Assembly: GCA_900555875.1 (NCBI GenBank)
Contig: USNB01000027.1
Location: 1 to 10,732, forward strand
Source of the DNA: an uncultured Eubacteriales bacterium
GTDB lineage: Bacteria > Bacillota > Clostridia > Christensenellales > Pumilibacteraceae
Direction: 5' to 3'
DNA length: 10,732 nucleotides
Both the position numbers and the translations under genes were made by a program. Shown here piece after piece: positions 1 through 6,961 of the stretch. The notes under the pieces were generated by a model, which saw only the letters and a list, made by a program, of their open reading frames with translations, had not been told where the DNA came from and did not search any database. How positions within the stretch are numbered: the stretch's first letter is position 1; the number at the start of each line of letters is the position of its first letter.

Positions 1-2
1 TA

Positions 3-146
3 GGCGGCGAGCCTCAGGACGAGGAAACGGATACCGAAACGGACGTTTCTTCCGTGCGCCGCGGTTTTGTAACGATATCTCCGGTGACGCTCGATATGAA
101 CGACTATGCGCTTCTCGGCAAACTCAGAGAGGGATTTACGCTGTGA
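3..146 (+). CDS. surE: 5'/3'-nucleotidase SurE, C-terminal end (partial)
   Basis: Only the last 47 codons are present; the gene begins before the window. Frame 3 is open from the left edge to the TGA at 144-146. The segment TDVSSVRRGFVTISPVTLD matches the C-terminal strand pattern of SurE proteins, which typically read TD..AV..GYVS(I/V)TPL..D before a short final helix. SurE is a metal-dependent phosphatase acting on 5'- and 3'-nucleoside monophosphates in the cytoplasm. The catalytic Asp-Asp motif and the metal site lie upstream and cannot be checked. An acidic, low-complexity stretch (PQDEETDTETD) precedes the matching part. The stop overlaps the GTG of the next gene (GTGA, 143-146), so this is probably the upstream member of the same operon. 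The call rests on a short match, so it is likely but not certain. Confidence 0.7.
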   Translation, partial: GGEPQDEETDTETDVSSVRRGFVTISPVTLDMNDYALLGKLREGFTL

Positions 147-1354
147 AAGTGGGTATCATAGGCTGCGGAGCCGCCGGCCTTGCCGCCGCTTCGTTTTGCG
201 GAGGAGACGTGACCGTTCTCGAGCGCAACGAGAAGGCGGGCAAAAAATTATACATAACGGGAAAGGGAAGATGTAACCTTACCAATAATTGCGCGTTGTA
301 TGAATTTTTCCCCAATATCGTTCGCGGAGAGAAGTTCATGATAAGTTCTCTGACCGCATTCCCGCCGCAATCCCTGATGGAAATGCTCGGAGAAAACGGA
401 CTGCGCCTTAAAACAGAGCGCGGGGGCAGGGTGTTTCCGGCGAGCGACAAATCGAGCGACGTGATAAAAACTCTTGTCCGCGCCGCGGAAAAAAACGGTG
501 CGGAGATCATGCTCGATACGCGTGTACTGCGTGTGGAAAAACAGGACGATAAATTCCTTGTGTATACGGACAAAGGCGAATTCGTGTTTGACAGAGTGAT
601 CGTCGCCACGGGCGGTCTGAGCTATCCTTCTACAGGAAGCACCGGGGACGGCTATACTATAGCGCGTTCTTTCGGACATACCGTAGTCCCTGCGGCGCCC
701 GGTCTGTCCGCGATATTGCTGTACGATGACGTGACGCCGCTTCAGGGATTGTCTTTGCGCAACGTCAGGGCCACGGTGAAAGCTGACGGCAGGGAGTTTT
801 CCGAATTCGGCGAAATGCTGTTTACGGACAGCGGTGTGAGCGGACCGATAATACTTACGCTTTCCAGCCGGGTGAACCGTCTGGATATAAGCAGGGGCAG
901 GTTGGTCGTTGACCTTAAACCCGCCCTTTCGCCCGAGACTCTGGACGAGCGCATAACGAGCGATCTCGGGGAGATGAAGAACAAAGATCTTGCTAATATC
1001 CTGACGTCGCTTCTTCCGAAAGCGATCATCCCGTATGTTCTCGAGCAAAGCGGAGTTCCCGGCAGCGTGAAGGGCAATTCGGTGACGCGGGCGCAGAGAT
1101 TCGCGCTTGGCTGCACCGTTAAGAATCTGACGTTTTCGCCAAAGGGCATAGAGGATATCGGCAAAGCGATAATAACGTCAGGCGGAGTCGAACTTAAAGA
1201 GGTCGATCCGCGGACAATGGAAAGCAAACTCGTAAAAGGGTTATATTTTGCGGGAGAAATACTGGATGTGGACGCTCTTACGGGCGGATATAATCTTCAG
1301 TGTGCGTTTGCGACGGGACGAAGCGCGGGTATCGCCGCAGGGAGAGAGGGATGA
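143..1354 (+). CDS. BaiN/YhiN (HI0933)-family FAD-dependent oxidoreductase
   Basis: This 403-aa protein has the normal length for the HI0933-like flavoprotein family. The N-terminus carries the dinucleotide-binding motif GCGAAG (residues 7-12) followed by an acidic E27 at the end of strand 2, as expected for binding the FAD ribose. Residues 33-48 (GKKLYITGKGRCNLTN) are the family signature, and the C-terminal block at 366-396 (GLYFAGEILDVDALTGGYN, then ATGRSAG) is the second FAD-contacting motif. The family includes E. coli YhiN and clostridial BaiN. Most members have no proven substrate; BaiN has been linked to bile-acid dehydroxylation, but family membership alone does not justify that role here. 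No signal peptide is seen, so it should be cytoplasmic. The start is GTG at 143, with a GAGGG site about 10 bases upstream, and it overlaps the surE stop. The stop overlaps the next ATG (ATGA, 1351-1354). Family call is strong; substrate unknown. Confidence 0.9.
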   Translation: MKVGIIGCGAAGLAAASFCGGDVTVLERNEKAGKKLYITGKGRCNLTNNCALYEFFPNIVRGEKFMISSLTAFPPQSLMEMLGENGLRLKTERGGRVFPASDKSSDVIKTLVRAAEKNGAEIMLDTRVLRVEKQDDKFLVYTDKGEFVFDRVIVATGGLSYPSTGSTGDGYTIARSFGHTVVPAAPGLSAILLYDDVTPLQGLSLRNVRATVKADGREFSEFGEMLFTDSGVSGPIILTLSSRVNRLDISRGRLVVDLKPALSPETLDERITSDLGEMKNKDLANILTSLLPKAIIPYVLEQSGVPGSVKGNSVTRAQRFALGCTVKNLTFSPKGIEDIGKAIITSGGVELKEVDPRTMESKLVKGLYFAGEILDVDALTGGYNLQCAFATGRSAGIAAGREG

Positions 1355-1716
1355 AAATATTTGCCATAAGAGGAGCTGTGACCGCAGACGAAAACACCGC
1401 CGAAGAAATATCGGCAAAGTCCGTTGCGCTCATAAAACGAATAACCGAGAAAAATACGTTTGACTACGCCGTAAGTATCGTGATATCCACGACTGCAGAT
1501 CTTACCGCCGCATATCCGGCAAAGGCGGTCAGGGAGTCCGGTATACTTCCGGCTCCGTTATTTTCGTGTATGGAGCCGGATATCGACGGCGCTCTCGGAA
1601 AATGCATAAGGATGCTCGTTACCGTCTGTTCGTCGGATGACGCCGCGGAGCCCGTTCATGTGTATATGGGAGGAGCCGCGAGCCTCAGAAAGGAGTATGC
1701 CGATGAAGAAGTATAA
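1351..1716 (+). CDS. aroH: Chorismate mutase, AroH type
   Basis: This 121-aa protein matches the Bacillus subtilis AroH class (trimeric alpha/beta barrel), not the all-helical AroQ class. It converts chorismate to prephenate, the first step toward phenylalanine and tyrosine. The active-site residues line up by position: R7 (MKIFAIRGAVT), R61 in PAKAVRE, E75 in CMEPDIDGAL, R87 in KCIRM and Y105 in HVYM correspond to R7, R63, E78, R90 and Y108 of B. subtilis AroH. One to three residues are missing relative to that enzyme ahead of the catalytic Glu. The start at 1351 is chosen because the family begins right at this Met and because GGGAG lies six bases upstream; an in-frame upstream extension would run deep into the flavoprotein gene. 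It overlaps its neighbours at both ends (ATGA at the start, 14 bases with cmk at the end). No other aromatic-pathway gene is nearby. Confidence 0.93.
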   Translation: MKIFAIRGAVTADENTAEEISAKSVALIKRITEKNTFDYAVSIVISTTADLTAAYPAKAVRESGILPAPLFSCMEPDIDGALGKCIRMLVTVCSSDDAAEPVHVYMGGAASLRKEYADEEV

Positions 1717-2365
1717 CGTCGCGATAGACGGTCCGTCAGGAGCGGGAAAAAGCACGGTCGCAAAAATTCTTGCGGCCAGGCTCGGGATAAAGTATCTCGA
1801 TACCGGTGCGCTTTACCGCGCGGTCGGATTGAAGGCCATGCGGTGCGGATGGAAAGAGGACGACGCGGAGGTCGAAAAGCTGCTTGCAGATACTGATATT
1901 TCCGTATCGTTTGCAGGCGGTACGCAAAAAGTGTTTCTTGACGGCGAAGATGTTACGGACGCCATTCGCGGCAACGGCGTATCCGAATACGGCAGCCGTT
2001 TCAGCGCGCTTCCCGGCGTAAGAAAGGCTCTTCTCGGGATGCAGCGGAAAGCTGCTGCGGAAAATTCATCCGTACTCGACGGTCGCGATATAGGGACATG
2101 CGTACTGCCGGACGCGGAATATAAGTTTTTCCTTACCGCGTCCGTTGACAACCGTGCGCGCAGACGGTATAATGAACTTGTGCAGAAGGGACAGGACGTA
2201 ACATTCGATAAAGTGCGCGAGGATATAATAGCGCGCGACGAACGCGATTCGAACCGTCCGGTCGCGCCGCTCCGCAAGGCGGAAGACGCGGTGGAAATAA
2301 ATTCGGACGATATGACTGCGGAAGAAGTCGCGGAGAAGATGATCGCCTGTATGTTAGCAAAATGA
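1703..2365 (+). CDS. cmk: Cytidylate kinase (CMP/dCMP kinase)
   Basis: This 220-aa cytoplasmic enzyme has the usual length for bacterial Cmk, which phosphorylates CMP and dCMP with ATP and so feeds CTP, dCTP and CDP-diacylglycerol synthesis. The Walker A loop GPSGAGKST is at residues 10-18 and the nucleotide-contact motif DTGALYRAVG at 33-42. The CMP-binding motif DGRDIGT is at 126-132. The LID/arginine region RDERDSNRP is at 178-186, followed by the typical DAVEINSD(D)MT ending. I set the start at ATG 1703 (MKKYNVAIDG) because AGGAG at 1691-1695 is seven bases upstream. The ATG at 1697 is only one base from that site, and longer in-frame extensions would lie inside aroH. The gene overlaps aroH by 14 bases and plsC by 4 (ATGA). 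The order cmk-plsC-ispH/S1 recurs in Clostridia. Confidence 0.96.
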   Translation: MKKYNVAIDGPSGAGKSTVAKILAARLGIKYLDTGALYRAVGLKAMRCGWKEDDAEVEKLLADTDISVSFAGGTQKVFLDGEDVTDAIRGNGVSEYGSRFSALPGVRKALLGMQRKAAAENSSVLDGRDIGTCVLPDAEYKFFLTASVDNRARRRYNELVQKGQDVTFDKVREDIIARDERDSNRPVAPLRKAEDAVEINSDDMTAEEVAEKMIACMLAK

Positions 2366-3204
2366 GCGGGATACTGAAAAAAGAAAAATACAGAAAGGCG
2401 CTGGATAAGAAGTGCAATTACAGGGCGTGGTTCCGTTTTCTTAAGGGATTGCTGTATCCGCTGCTTAAGCTGATGCTGCCCGGCCGCGCTCTCGGCCTTG
2501 AGAATCTGCCCGAAAAAGGCGGATATATCCTTTCGTTCAACCACAGGAGCTTGCTGGACGCTCCCATGGCTTTTTCTGCTATTCCGATGTATTGGCATTT
2601 TATCGCGAAAGAGGAGTTTTATAACAGCGCCTTTTTCAGATGGCTGCTGCCGCGTCTCGGCGTAGTGGGAGTAAACAGGGAAAATATCGATCTTTCGACC
2701 ATCAGACGAGTGGTCGGTTTGCTTAAAAACGGCGAAGTCCTCGGTATATTCCCCGAAGGCACGCGTAACCGTGACGCAAGCGACGAAACCATGCTGAAAG
2801 TCAAACACGGCGCCGCCATGTTTGCGGTGAGAGGAAACGCATGCGTTCTGCCGGTGTACATATATCGCCGCCCGAAATTTTTCCGCAGAAGTTATCTGTA
2901 TATAGGTAAACCGATAGATCTTGCGTCCGGAGTGAATGGTCCGCTTACCGCCGAAAAATTGGGCGAGCTTGCAGAGAAGATAAGTGCGGGCATGGAAGAA
3001 GCTAAGGAATATCTCGGAACGATCATGCGCGAAAAACGTTACGGCAAGGAAGTCCGCGCGGAAAAGAAACGCATGAAGGCGAGAAAGAAAGCTCGTCGCA
3101 AAGAAGAGAAATTGCGCAGAGCGGAAGAAAAACGTCTGAAGGCGGAAAAACTGCGCGAAGAACTTGCCGCACGAAAGCGCGGAAAGGGTGAGGATAAAGA
3201 GTGA
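2362..3204 (+). CDS. plsC: 1-acyl-sn-glycerol-3-phosphate acyltransferase (PlsC-like) with charged C-terminal tail
   Basis: This 280-aa protein belongs to the PlsC/LPLAT family, which acylates lysophosphatidic acid to phosphatidic acid at the inner face of the membrane. The catalytic HX4D motif is NHRSLLD, with H61 and D66. The phosphate-binding motif FPEGTR is at 130-135, followed by the expected VKHGAAMFA and VLPVYI blocks. A hydrophobic, membrane-associating stretch precedes motif I (about 25-40). The acyltransferase domain ends near residue 210. The remaining 70 residues are almost entirely Lys, Arg, Glu and Ala, probably a long charged helix or coiled coil that makes the protein longer than the usual 200-240 aa. 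No good Shine-Dalgarno site sits just before ATG 2362, which overlaps the cmk stop as ATGA, so translation is probably coupled to cmk. The stop overlaps the next GTG. The family is certain; acyl-donor preference cannot be read from the sequence. Confidence 0.92.
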   Translation: MSGILKKEKYRKALDKKCNYRAWFRFLKGLLYPLLKLMLPGRALGLENLPEKGGYILSFNHRSLLDAPMAFSAIPMYWHFIAKEEFYNSAFFRWLLPRLGVVGVNRENIDLSTIRRVVGLLKNGEVLGIFPEGTRNRDASDETMLKVKHGAAMFAVRGNACVLPVYIYRRPKFFRRSYLYIGKPIDLASGVNGPLTAEKLGELAEKISAGMEEAKEYLGTIMREKRYGKEVRAEKKRMKARKKARRKEEKLRRAEEKRLKAEKLREELAARKRGKGEDKE

Positions 3205-5291
3205 TTATCGTAAGGGCAAAACATCTTGGGTTCTGTTACGGAGTAAAACGTTCGATATCTCTTGCCTGCGCCGATAAGGGAGGCAGGCGGGGGGATACTT
3301 ACGGCAAGCTCATACATAATGCCCGCATAGTTTCCGAACTGGAAGCGAAGGGTATCCGCGCCGTAGACGACGTGCGCGAAGCCGAACCCGGTTCTGTGCT
3401 TGTCATACGTTCTCACGGTGCTCCGGCAGAGGAAGTCGCGCGTGCGGAAAAACTCGGGCTTGAGGTCGTGGATGCGACGTGTCCGTTCGTCAGAAGGACT
3501 CGCGACATAGTTGCCGACATGTATGCAAAAGGGTACAGGATAGCCATATTCGGGAAAAAAGATCATCCAGAGGTGGTCGGTATCAATTCGTTATGCAAAT
3601 ACGAAGCAGTCGTCATCGAGGACGAAAGCGCGATACCCGATTCGCTTTTATGCGGTGAAAAAGTGTGTCTTGTGGCTCAAACGACGGCTTCCGCAAAAAA
3701 ATTTGCAAATATAGCGGAGAAATTTGCGAAAGAAGGATTAAAAACAGTTGAAATATTCGACACAATTTGTTATACTACTCAAGAGCGTCAAAGAGAGGCG
3801 GAAGAATTGTCGCGTGTATGCGATAAAGTTCTCGTCATCGGAGACGAGCGAAGTTCCAATACGTTGAAACTGAAAGAGATTTGCGAAAAACAATGCAGTG
3901 CTTTTCTTATCGGTTCGGCAGAGGATCTGACTGGAATAAAATTTAATGCCGACGATAAGATAGGGATCGTCGCCGGCGCATCGGCTCCGGAGGAGTCGAT
4001 AACGGAGGTAATTCGATACATGGACAACAACTTCACCGTAGCAACGAATGAAGAATTCTTGCAGGCGGTCGACGCCGATGGAACAAGCGGCAAACTGAGC
4101 AGCGGCAAAATCATGAAAGTAAAAGTTATATCCGCAGACGAAAAGGGTATAACGGTAGCTTTTAATTCCAAGGTAGACGGTTTTATATCTGCCGAGGAAG
4201 CCACACTGGATGGTACGTACGATCCTGCGGATTACCCCGCGGACATGGAGCTTGAAGTAAAGCTCCTTGCCAGCAGAACGGAGGACGGCGTATACCGTTT
4301 CTCCAAGAAGGCTGTCGACGAGATCAAGGAAGGCGACAAGGTCGTCGACACTATACGCGACGGTCAGGAATTCGAGCTTAAAGTCGACAGAGCCGTCGAG
4401 CGCGACGTTGCCAAGAAAAAGGGCGGCGGTCTTCTCGGCAAGCTCGGCACTTACACCGTATTTATTCCCGCATCTCAGATCAAAGAGAGATACGTCAGCG
4501 ATCTTAAACCCTATGTGGGCAAGACGCTCAGACTCGAACGCCTTGAGATCAACGACGAGAAGAAGAGGATAGTTGCGAGCCAGAAGGTCATTCTCGAGCG
4601 TGAGCGTAAAGAGAGAGAAGAGATATTCTGGACGAACGTCGTTCCCGGCGTCATCGTCAACGGCAAGGTCAAGAGCATCAGCAAGTTCGGTGCGTTCGTG
4701 AGCGTTGACGGTTATGACTGCCTTGTACACATCAGCGACGTTTCGTGGGTGAAGTTCAAGTCCATCGAGGACGTGCTCAAGGTCGGAAAGAAATACGACT
4801 TCGTAGTGCTTAAGGCCGACAGAGAAAAGGGAAAAGTATCTCTCGGATATAAGCAGCTTCAGAAGCATCCGTTCGACGTTGCGATCGAGAATCATCCCGT
4901 CGGTTCGACGTTTACGGGTAAGATCACTTCCATCATGCCGTTCGGCGCGTTCGTGGAAGTGGAGCCCGGAGTGGAAGGTCTCGTGCACGTGTCCGAAGCA
5001 AGCAACACTTATGTCAAGAATATAAACGACATATATAAAGTGGGCGATGAAATAGAAGTCAAAGTACTTGCGGTAGATTCCGAAGCGAAGAAGATCACGC
5101 TGAGTGCAAAGGCATGCATGCCCGAGCTTGCTCCCGAAGAGAGGGCACCGAAAGCCGACAGAAAGGACTCCAAACCCCGCGCTCCCAGAAAGAGAGAGCA
5201 GGAGAGAGAGACCGGCGAAGCGGAATGGAGCGAAGATGCCGGAAACAATCCGTTTGCGGATCTGCTCAAGGATCTTGAAGTCAAGAAATGA
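3201..5291 (+). CDS. ispH: IspH (HMBPP reductase) fused to a four-domain S1 RNA-binding protein
   Basis: This 696-aa protein is the fusion typical of Clostridia. Residues 1 to about 275 are IspH, the [4Fe-4S] enzyme that reduces HMBPP to IPP and DMAPP in the last step of the MEP pathway. The three cluster cysteines are C12 (GFCYGVKR), C94 (DATCPFV) and C190 (FDTICYTTQ). Substrate residues are H39, H72, H122 and E124 (DHPEVVG), T161/T162, S218-S219-N220 and S261 (GASAPEE). From about 283 onward lie four S1 (OB-fold) domains: 301-370 (degenerate), 383-462, 482-552 and 567-638. The last two carry the clear FGAFV...LVHISD/LVHVSE signature. A charged, Pro/Lys/Glu-rich tail runs from 640 to 696. 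The start is GTG 3201, with AGGA six bases upstream, overlapping the plsC stop. Lysine codons switch from mostly AAA in the IspH part to mostly AAG in the S1 part, and a Shine-Dalgarno-like site sits at the junction (see separate entry). A hairpin follows the gene. Confidence 0.96.
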   Translation: MIIVRAKHLGFCYGVKRSISLACADKGGRRGDTYGKLIHNARIVSELEAKGIRAVDDVREAEPGSVLVIRSHGAPAEEVARAEKLGLEVVDATCPFVRRTRDIVADMYAKGYRIAIFGKKDHPEVVGINSLCKYEAVVIEDESAIPDSLLCGEKVCLVAQTTASAKKFANIAEKFAKEGLKTVEIFDTICYTTQERQREAEELSRVCDKVLVIGDERSSNTLKLKEICEKQCSAFLIGSAEDLTGIKFNADDKIGIVAGASAPEESITEVIRYMDNNFTVATNEEFLQAVDADGTSGKLSSGKIMKVKVISADEKGITVAFNSKVDGFISAEEATLDGTYDPADYPADMELEVKLLASRTEDGVYRFSKKAVDEIKEGDKVVDTIRDGQEFELKVDRAVERDVAKKKGGGLLGKLGTYTVFIPASQIKERYVSDLKPYVGKTLRLERLEINDEKKRIVASQKVILERERKEREEIFWTNVVPGVIVNGKVKSISKFGAFVSVDGYDCLVHISDVSWVKFKSIEDVLKVGKKYDFVVLKADREKGKVSLGYKQLQKHPFDVAIENHPVGSTFTGKITSIMPFGAFVEVEPGVEGLVHVSEASNTYVKNINDIYKVGDEIEVKVLAVDSEAKKITLSAKACMPELAPEERAPKADRKDSKPRAPRKREQERETGEAEWSEDAGNNPFADLLKDLEVKK
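4004..4022 (+). promoter_or_regulatory. Shine-Dalgarno-like site and ATG inside ispH-S1, at the domain junction
   Basis: GGAGGTAAT at 4004-4012 matches the anti-Shine-Dalgarno complement GGAGGTGAT in 8 of 9 bases. It lies 11 bases before an in-frame ATG at 4020-4022 (Met274, MDNNFT). Met274 is where IspH homology ends and the S1 part begins, so initiation here would give a free four-domain S1 protein of 423 aa. The spacing is slightly longer than the usual 5-9 bases, and the same bases also encode TEVIRYM, so the match could be chance. Whether it is used is inference. Confidence 0.4.
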
Positions 5292-5308
5292 TCGGTATGA
5301 AAACCAAG

Positions 5309-5338
5309 AACCGGACCCGATGTTTATCGGGTCCGGTT
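5309..5338 (+). terminator. Perfect 13-bp hairpin after ispH-S1, probable intrinsic terminator
   Basis: AACCGGACCCGAT (5309-5321) pairs with ATCGGGTCCGGTT (5326-5338) around a GTTT loop, with no mismatch and an 8-bp GC-rich core. It starts 17 bases after the ispH-S1 stop. Only three T residues follow before GCATA, so the U-tract is weak; a TTTT run comes only about 12 bases later. The A-rich left flank (AAAACCAAGAA) gives little help on the other strand. Its position between an operon end and a new promoter supports a terminator or 3'-end stabilising role. Confidence 0.75.
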
Positions 5339-5364
5339 TGCATATACGGATTTTCCTTAAACTC

Positions 5365-5393
5365 TTTACAAACGGGCGGTTATGTAGTATAAT
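5365..5393 (+). promoter_or_regulatory. Sigma-A type promoter for the zinc-ribbon gene
   Basis: A -35 box TTTACA (5365-5370, 5/6 to consensus) and a perfect -10 box TATAAT (5388-5393) are separated by exactly 17 bases. Transcription would begin near 5400, giving a leader of about 24 bases that carries the GGAGGG ribosome-binding site at 5414-5419 before the ATG at 5424. No operator-like repeat is visible around it. Confidence 0.85.
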
Positions 5394-5423
5394 ATCCGCA
5401 TACAGATGATAACGGAGGGAACG

Positions 5424-6953
5424 ATGTCCGCCATTCATGCCATATGCAGTCACTGCGGAAGAAGTATTTTTGCGGAAAGCGACGGAGACAAGTTTTCTTG
5501 TCCGTATTGCGGACAGGCGCTTGAGCGTTCCGAACTTGCCGCAGAGGGGAATATAATCGACGTGGAACAGGCAAAAGCCGATTATACCGAAGCGCACGAG
5601 TTTTTTTCTGCAGGCGATTTCGTGATGGCTGGCATATGCTTCGATAAGGTCCGTAAAGCGGATAAAAACAATTTTTTCGCCGAATATTTTTATCGTCTGT
5701 CGGACATACGCCGTAAACGCCAGGAAGGGAAATTGTGCGGCGCCGAATTCGTTGTGGATATGCTTACTGCTTCCGTTGCGAAAATGAAACTCACCGCTCA
5801 GCCGCAAAGCGTCAAACGCGGCTTTTTGCTCCATATTTTTGCCGAAGCGGAATCGCTTCTTACCGCATTGTACGATACGATCGGGTCTATATACGGCGAG
5901 CCTGAAAATATCGATCAGGCGAGGAAAGAGTACATCGTAATGGGCAGGGATTGCCGCCGTCTTACTTTGCTCGACAGGGAGACCGCCATGCTGGATGATC
6001 CCGAGGTGGGCGGACATGTCATCGCCGTGACGGAAGTTGCGATAAGAGCATTGCAGAAAGCCGTTTCTTTTATTTCCGTCGGAGACGTGCTGTCCGAACC
6101 GGGTGAAGACGTATGTAACGAGGCAAAGGCGCTTTACGGTGTATTCATACACTTTGCGCGTTCCGTGCGTCCGGGCTATAATGTCGGCGGGTGCGAGACG
6201 GTATATGCCGAAAACAGAGCGTACAACGAAGCGGCAAAAAAGGCGATAGCCGATTATACCGCGGTCAACAAGTCTGACGCCCGCAGATATCTTACGACTC
6301 GCGGCAAAGAATTTGACGATATGATATATCGTTGTCGTTCGGCATTCGATTATACGTATAATACCATATTCGTCTGTCCCGGAGGAAGAACGGGCGGAAA
6401 GGATGAAGAGGCGCTCATACGCGAATCCTTTTTGTTCGCTTTTCAGTTGCTCCTTCCTCGTGCAGTGATCGGTTCGGACGGATATGCGGAAGTGTCGGCT
6501 ATGGATTTTCGCACTTTATCCGATTTTTCGAGAAAGCTGAATGCGCTGATATCCGAGCTGGAACTTATGAACAAGCAACAGCTCGACGCCGATCTCGAAC
6601 ATCTGTACGGAGGGATATGCGACAGCGTGCGATACAGATACAACGATGAAGAGCCTCGTATGCGCAAAGAGATAGAGGATGCGCGTATGAATAAAAACAA
6701 ACAATATTTTCATTACAGGAATTTGCTCTACGGCCTCGTAAGTGCGAGCTCCGTCGCGCTTACGCGTATAGTGCCGTATACCGGGCATCGCCAGAGCGAA
6801 AGGATACGGCTGCTGAAGACGTGCAAACAGGCTGCCGACGTGCTTCTTTATCTTTTCGGATATAAACTGGAAGAAATGGAGCGTGTTCCTAAATTCGCAC
6901 CGCTTGCGGAGATCTACGGCTGTATGAACACGGATCTTAAATTATTCGCATAA
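5424..6953 (+). CDS. Uncharacterised zinc-ribbon protein with helical, TPR-like body
   Basis: I do not recognise this 509-aa protein. Residues 8-29 form a zinc ribbon with two CX2C knuckles (C8/C11 in CSHCG and C26/C29 in CPYCG). A linker leads to a helix-turn-helix pair at about 50-80 (AKADYTEAHEFFSAGDFVMAG) that looks like one tetratricopeptide-like repeat. The rest (90-509) is predicted mostly helical with no clear catalytic motif, signal peptide or membrane segment, so it is probably cytoplasmic. A second cluster of cysteines is not seen. The start at ATG 5424 is preferred over ATG 5406 because GGAGGG (5414-5419) is five bases upstream and the promoter would put the 5' end near 5400. It is the first gene of the second transcription unit, with a dipeptidase-like gene eight bases after its stop. 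Zinc ribbons followed by helical repeats are common in clostridial proteins of unknown role, so no function is assigned. Confidence 0.85.
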   Translation: MSAIHAICSHCGRSIFAESDGDKFSCPYCGQALERSELAAEGNIIDVEQAKADYTEAHEFFSAGDFVMAGICFDKVRKADKNNFFAEYFYRLSDIRRKRQEGKLCGAEFVVDMLTASVAKMKLTAQPQSVKRGFLLHIFAEAESLLTALYDTIGSIYGEPENIDQARKEYIVMGRDCRRLTLLDRETAMLDDPEVGGHVIAVTEVAIRALQKAVSFISVGDVLSEPGEDVCNEAKALYGVFIHFARSVRPGYNVGGCETVYAENRAYNEAAKKAIADYTAVNKSDARRYLTTRGKEFDDMIYRCRSAFDYTYNTIFVCPGGRTGGKDEEALIRESFLFAFQLLLPRAVIGSDGYAEVSAMDFRTLSDFSRKLNALISELELMNKQQLDADLEHLYGGICDSVRYRYNDEEPRMRKEIEDARMNKNKQYFHYRNLLYGLVSASSVALTRIVPYTGHRQSERIRLLKTCKQAADVLLYLFGYKLEEMERVPKFAPLAEIYGCMNTDLKLFA

Positions 6954-6961
6954 TAGATATT

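Noticed and set aside
143..1354. Calling the flavoprotein a bile-acid enzyme (BaiN)
   Set aside because: The HI0933/YhiN family is widespread and mostly of unknown substrate, and no other bai gene is in the window, so only the family is named.
1813..2808. Open frame of 331 codons on the minus strand opposite cmk and plsC
   Set aside because: Both plus-strand genes carry full sets of catalytic motifs, and the minus frame shows none.
5406..5423. Upstream ATG for the zinc-ribbon gene (MITEGTMSA...)
   Set aside because: It lies only about six bases from the expected transcription start, and the GGAGGG ribosome site is after it, not before it; ATG 5424 fits both.
3738..6152. Open frame of 804 codons on the minus strand
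   Set aside because: It runs antisense to the S1 part of ispH-S1 and the zinc-ribbon gene, crosses the hairpin and promoter, and its translation is rich in His, Arg, Tyr and Phe with no recognisable motif. It is a shadow of codon bias on the other strand.
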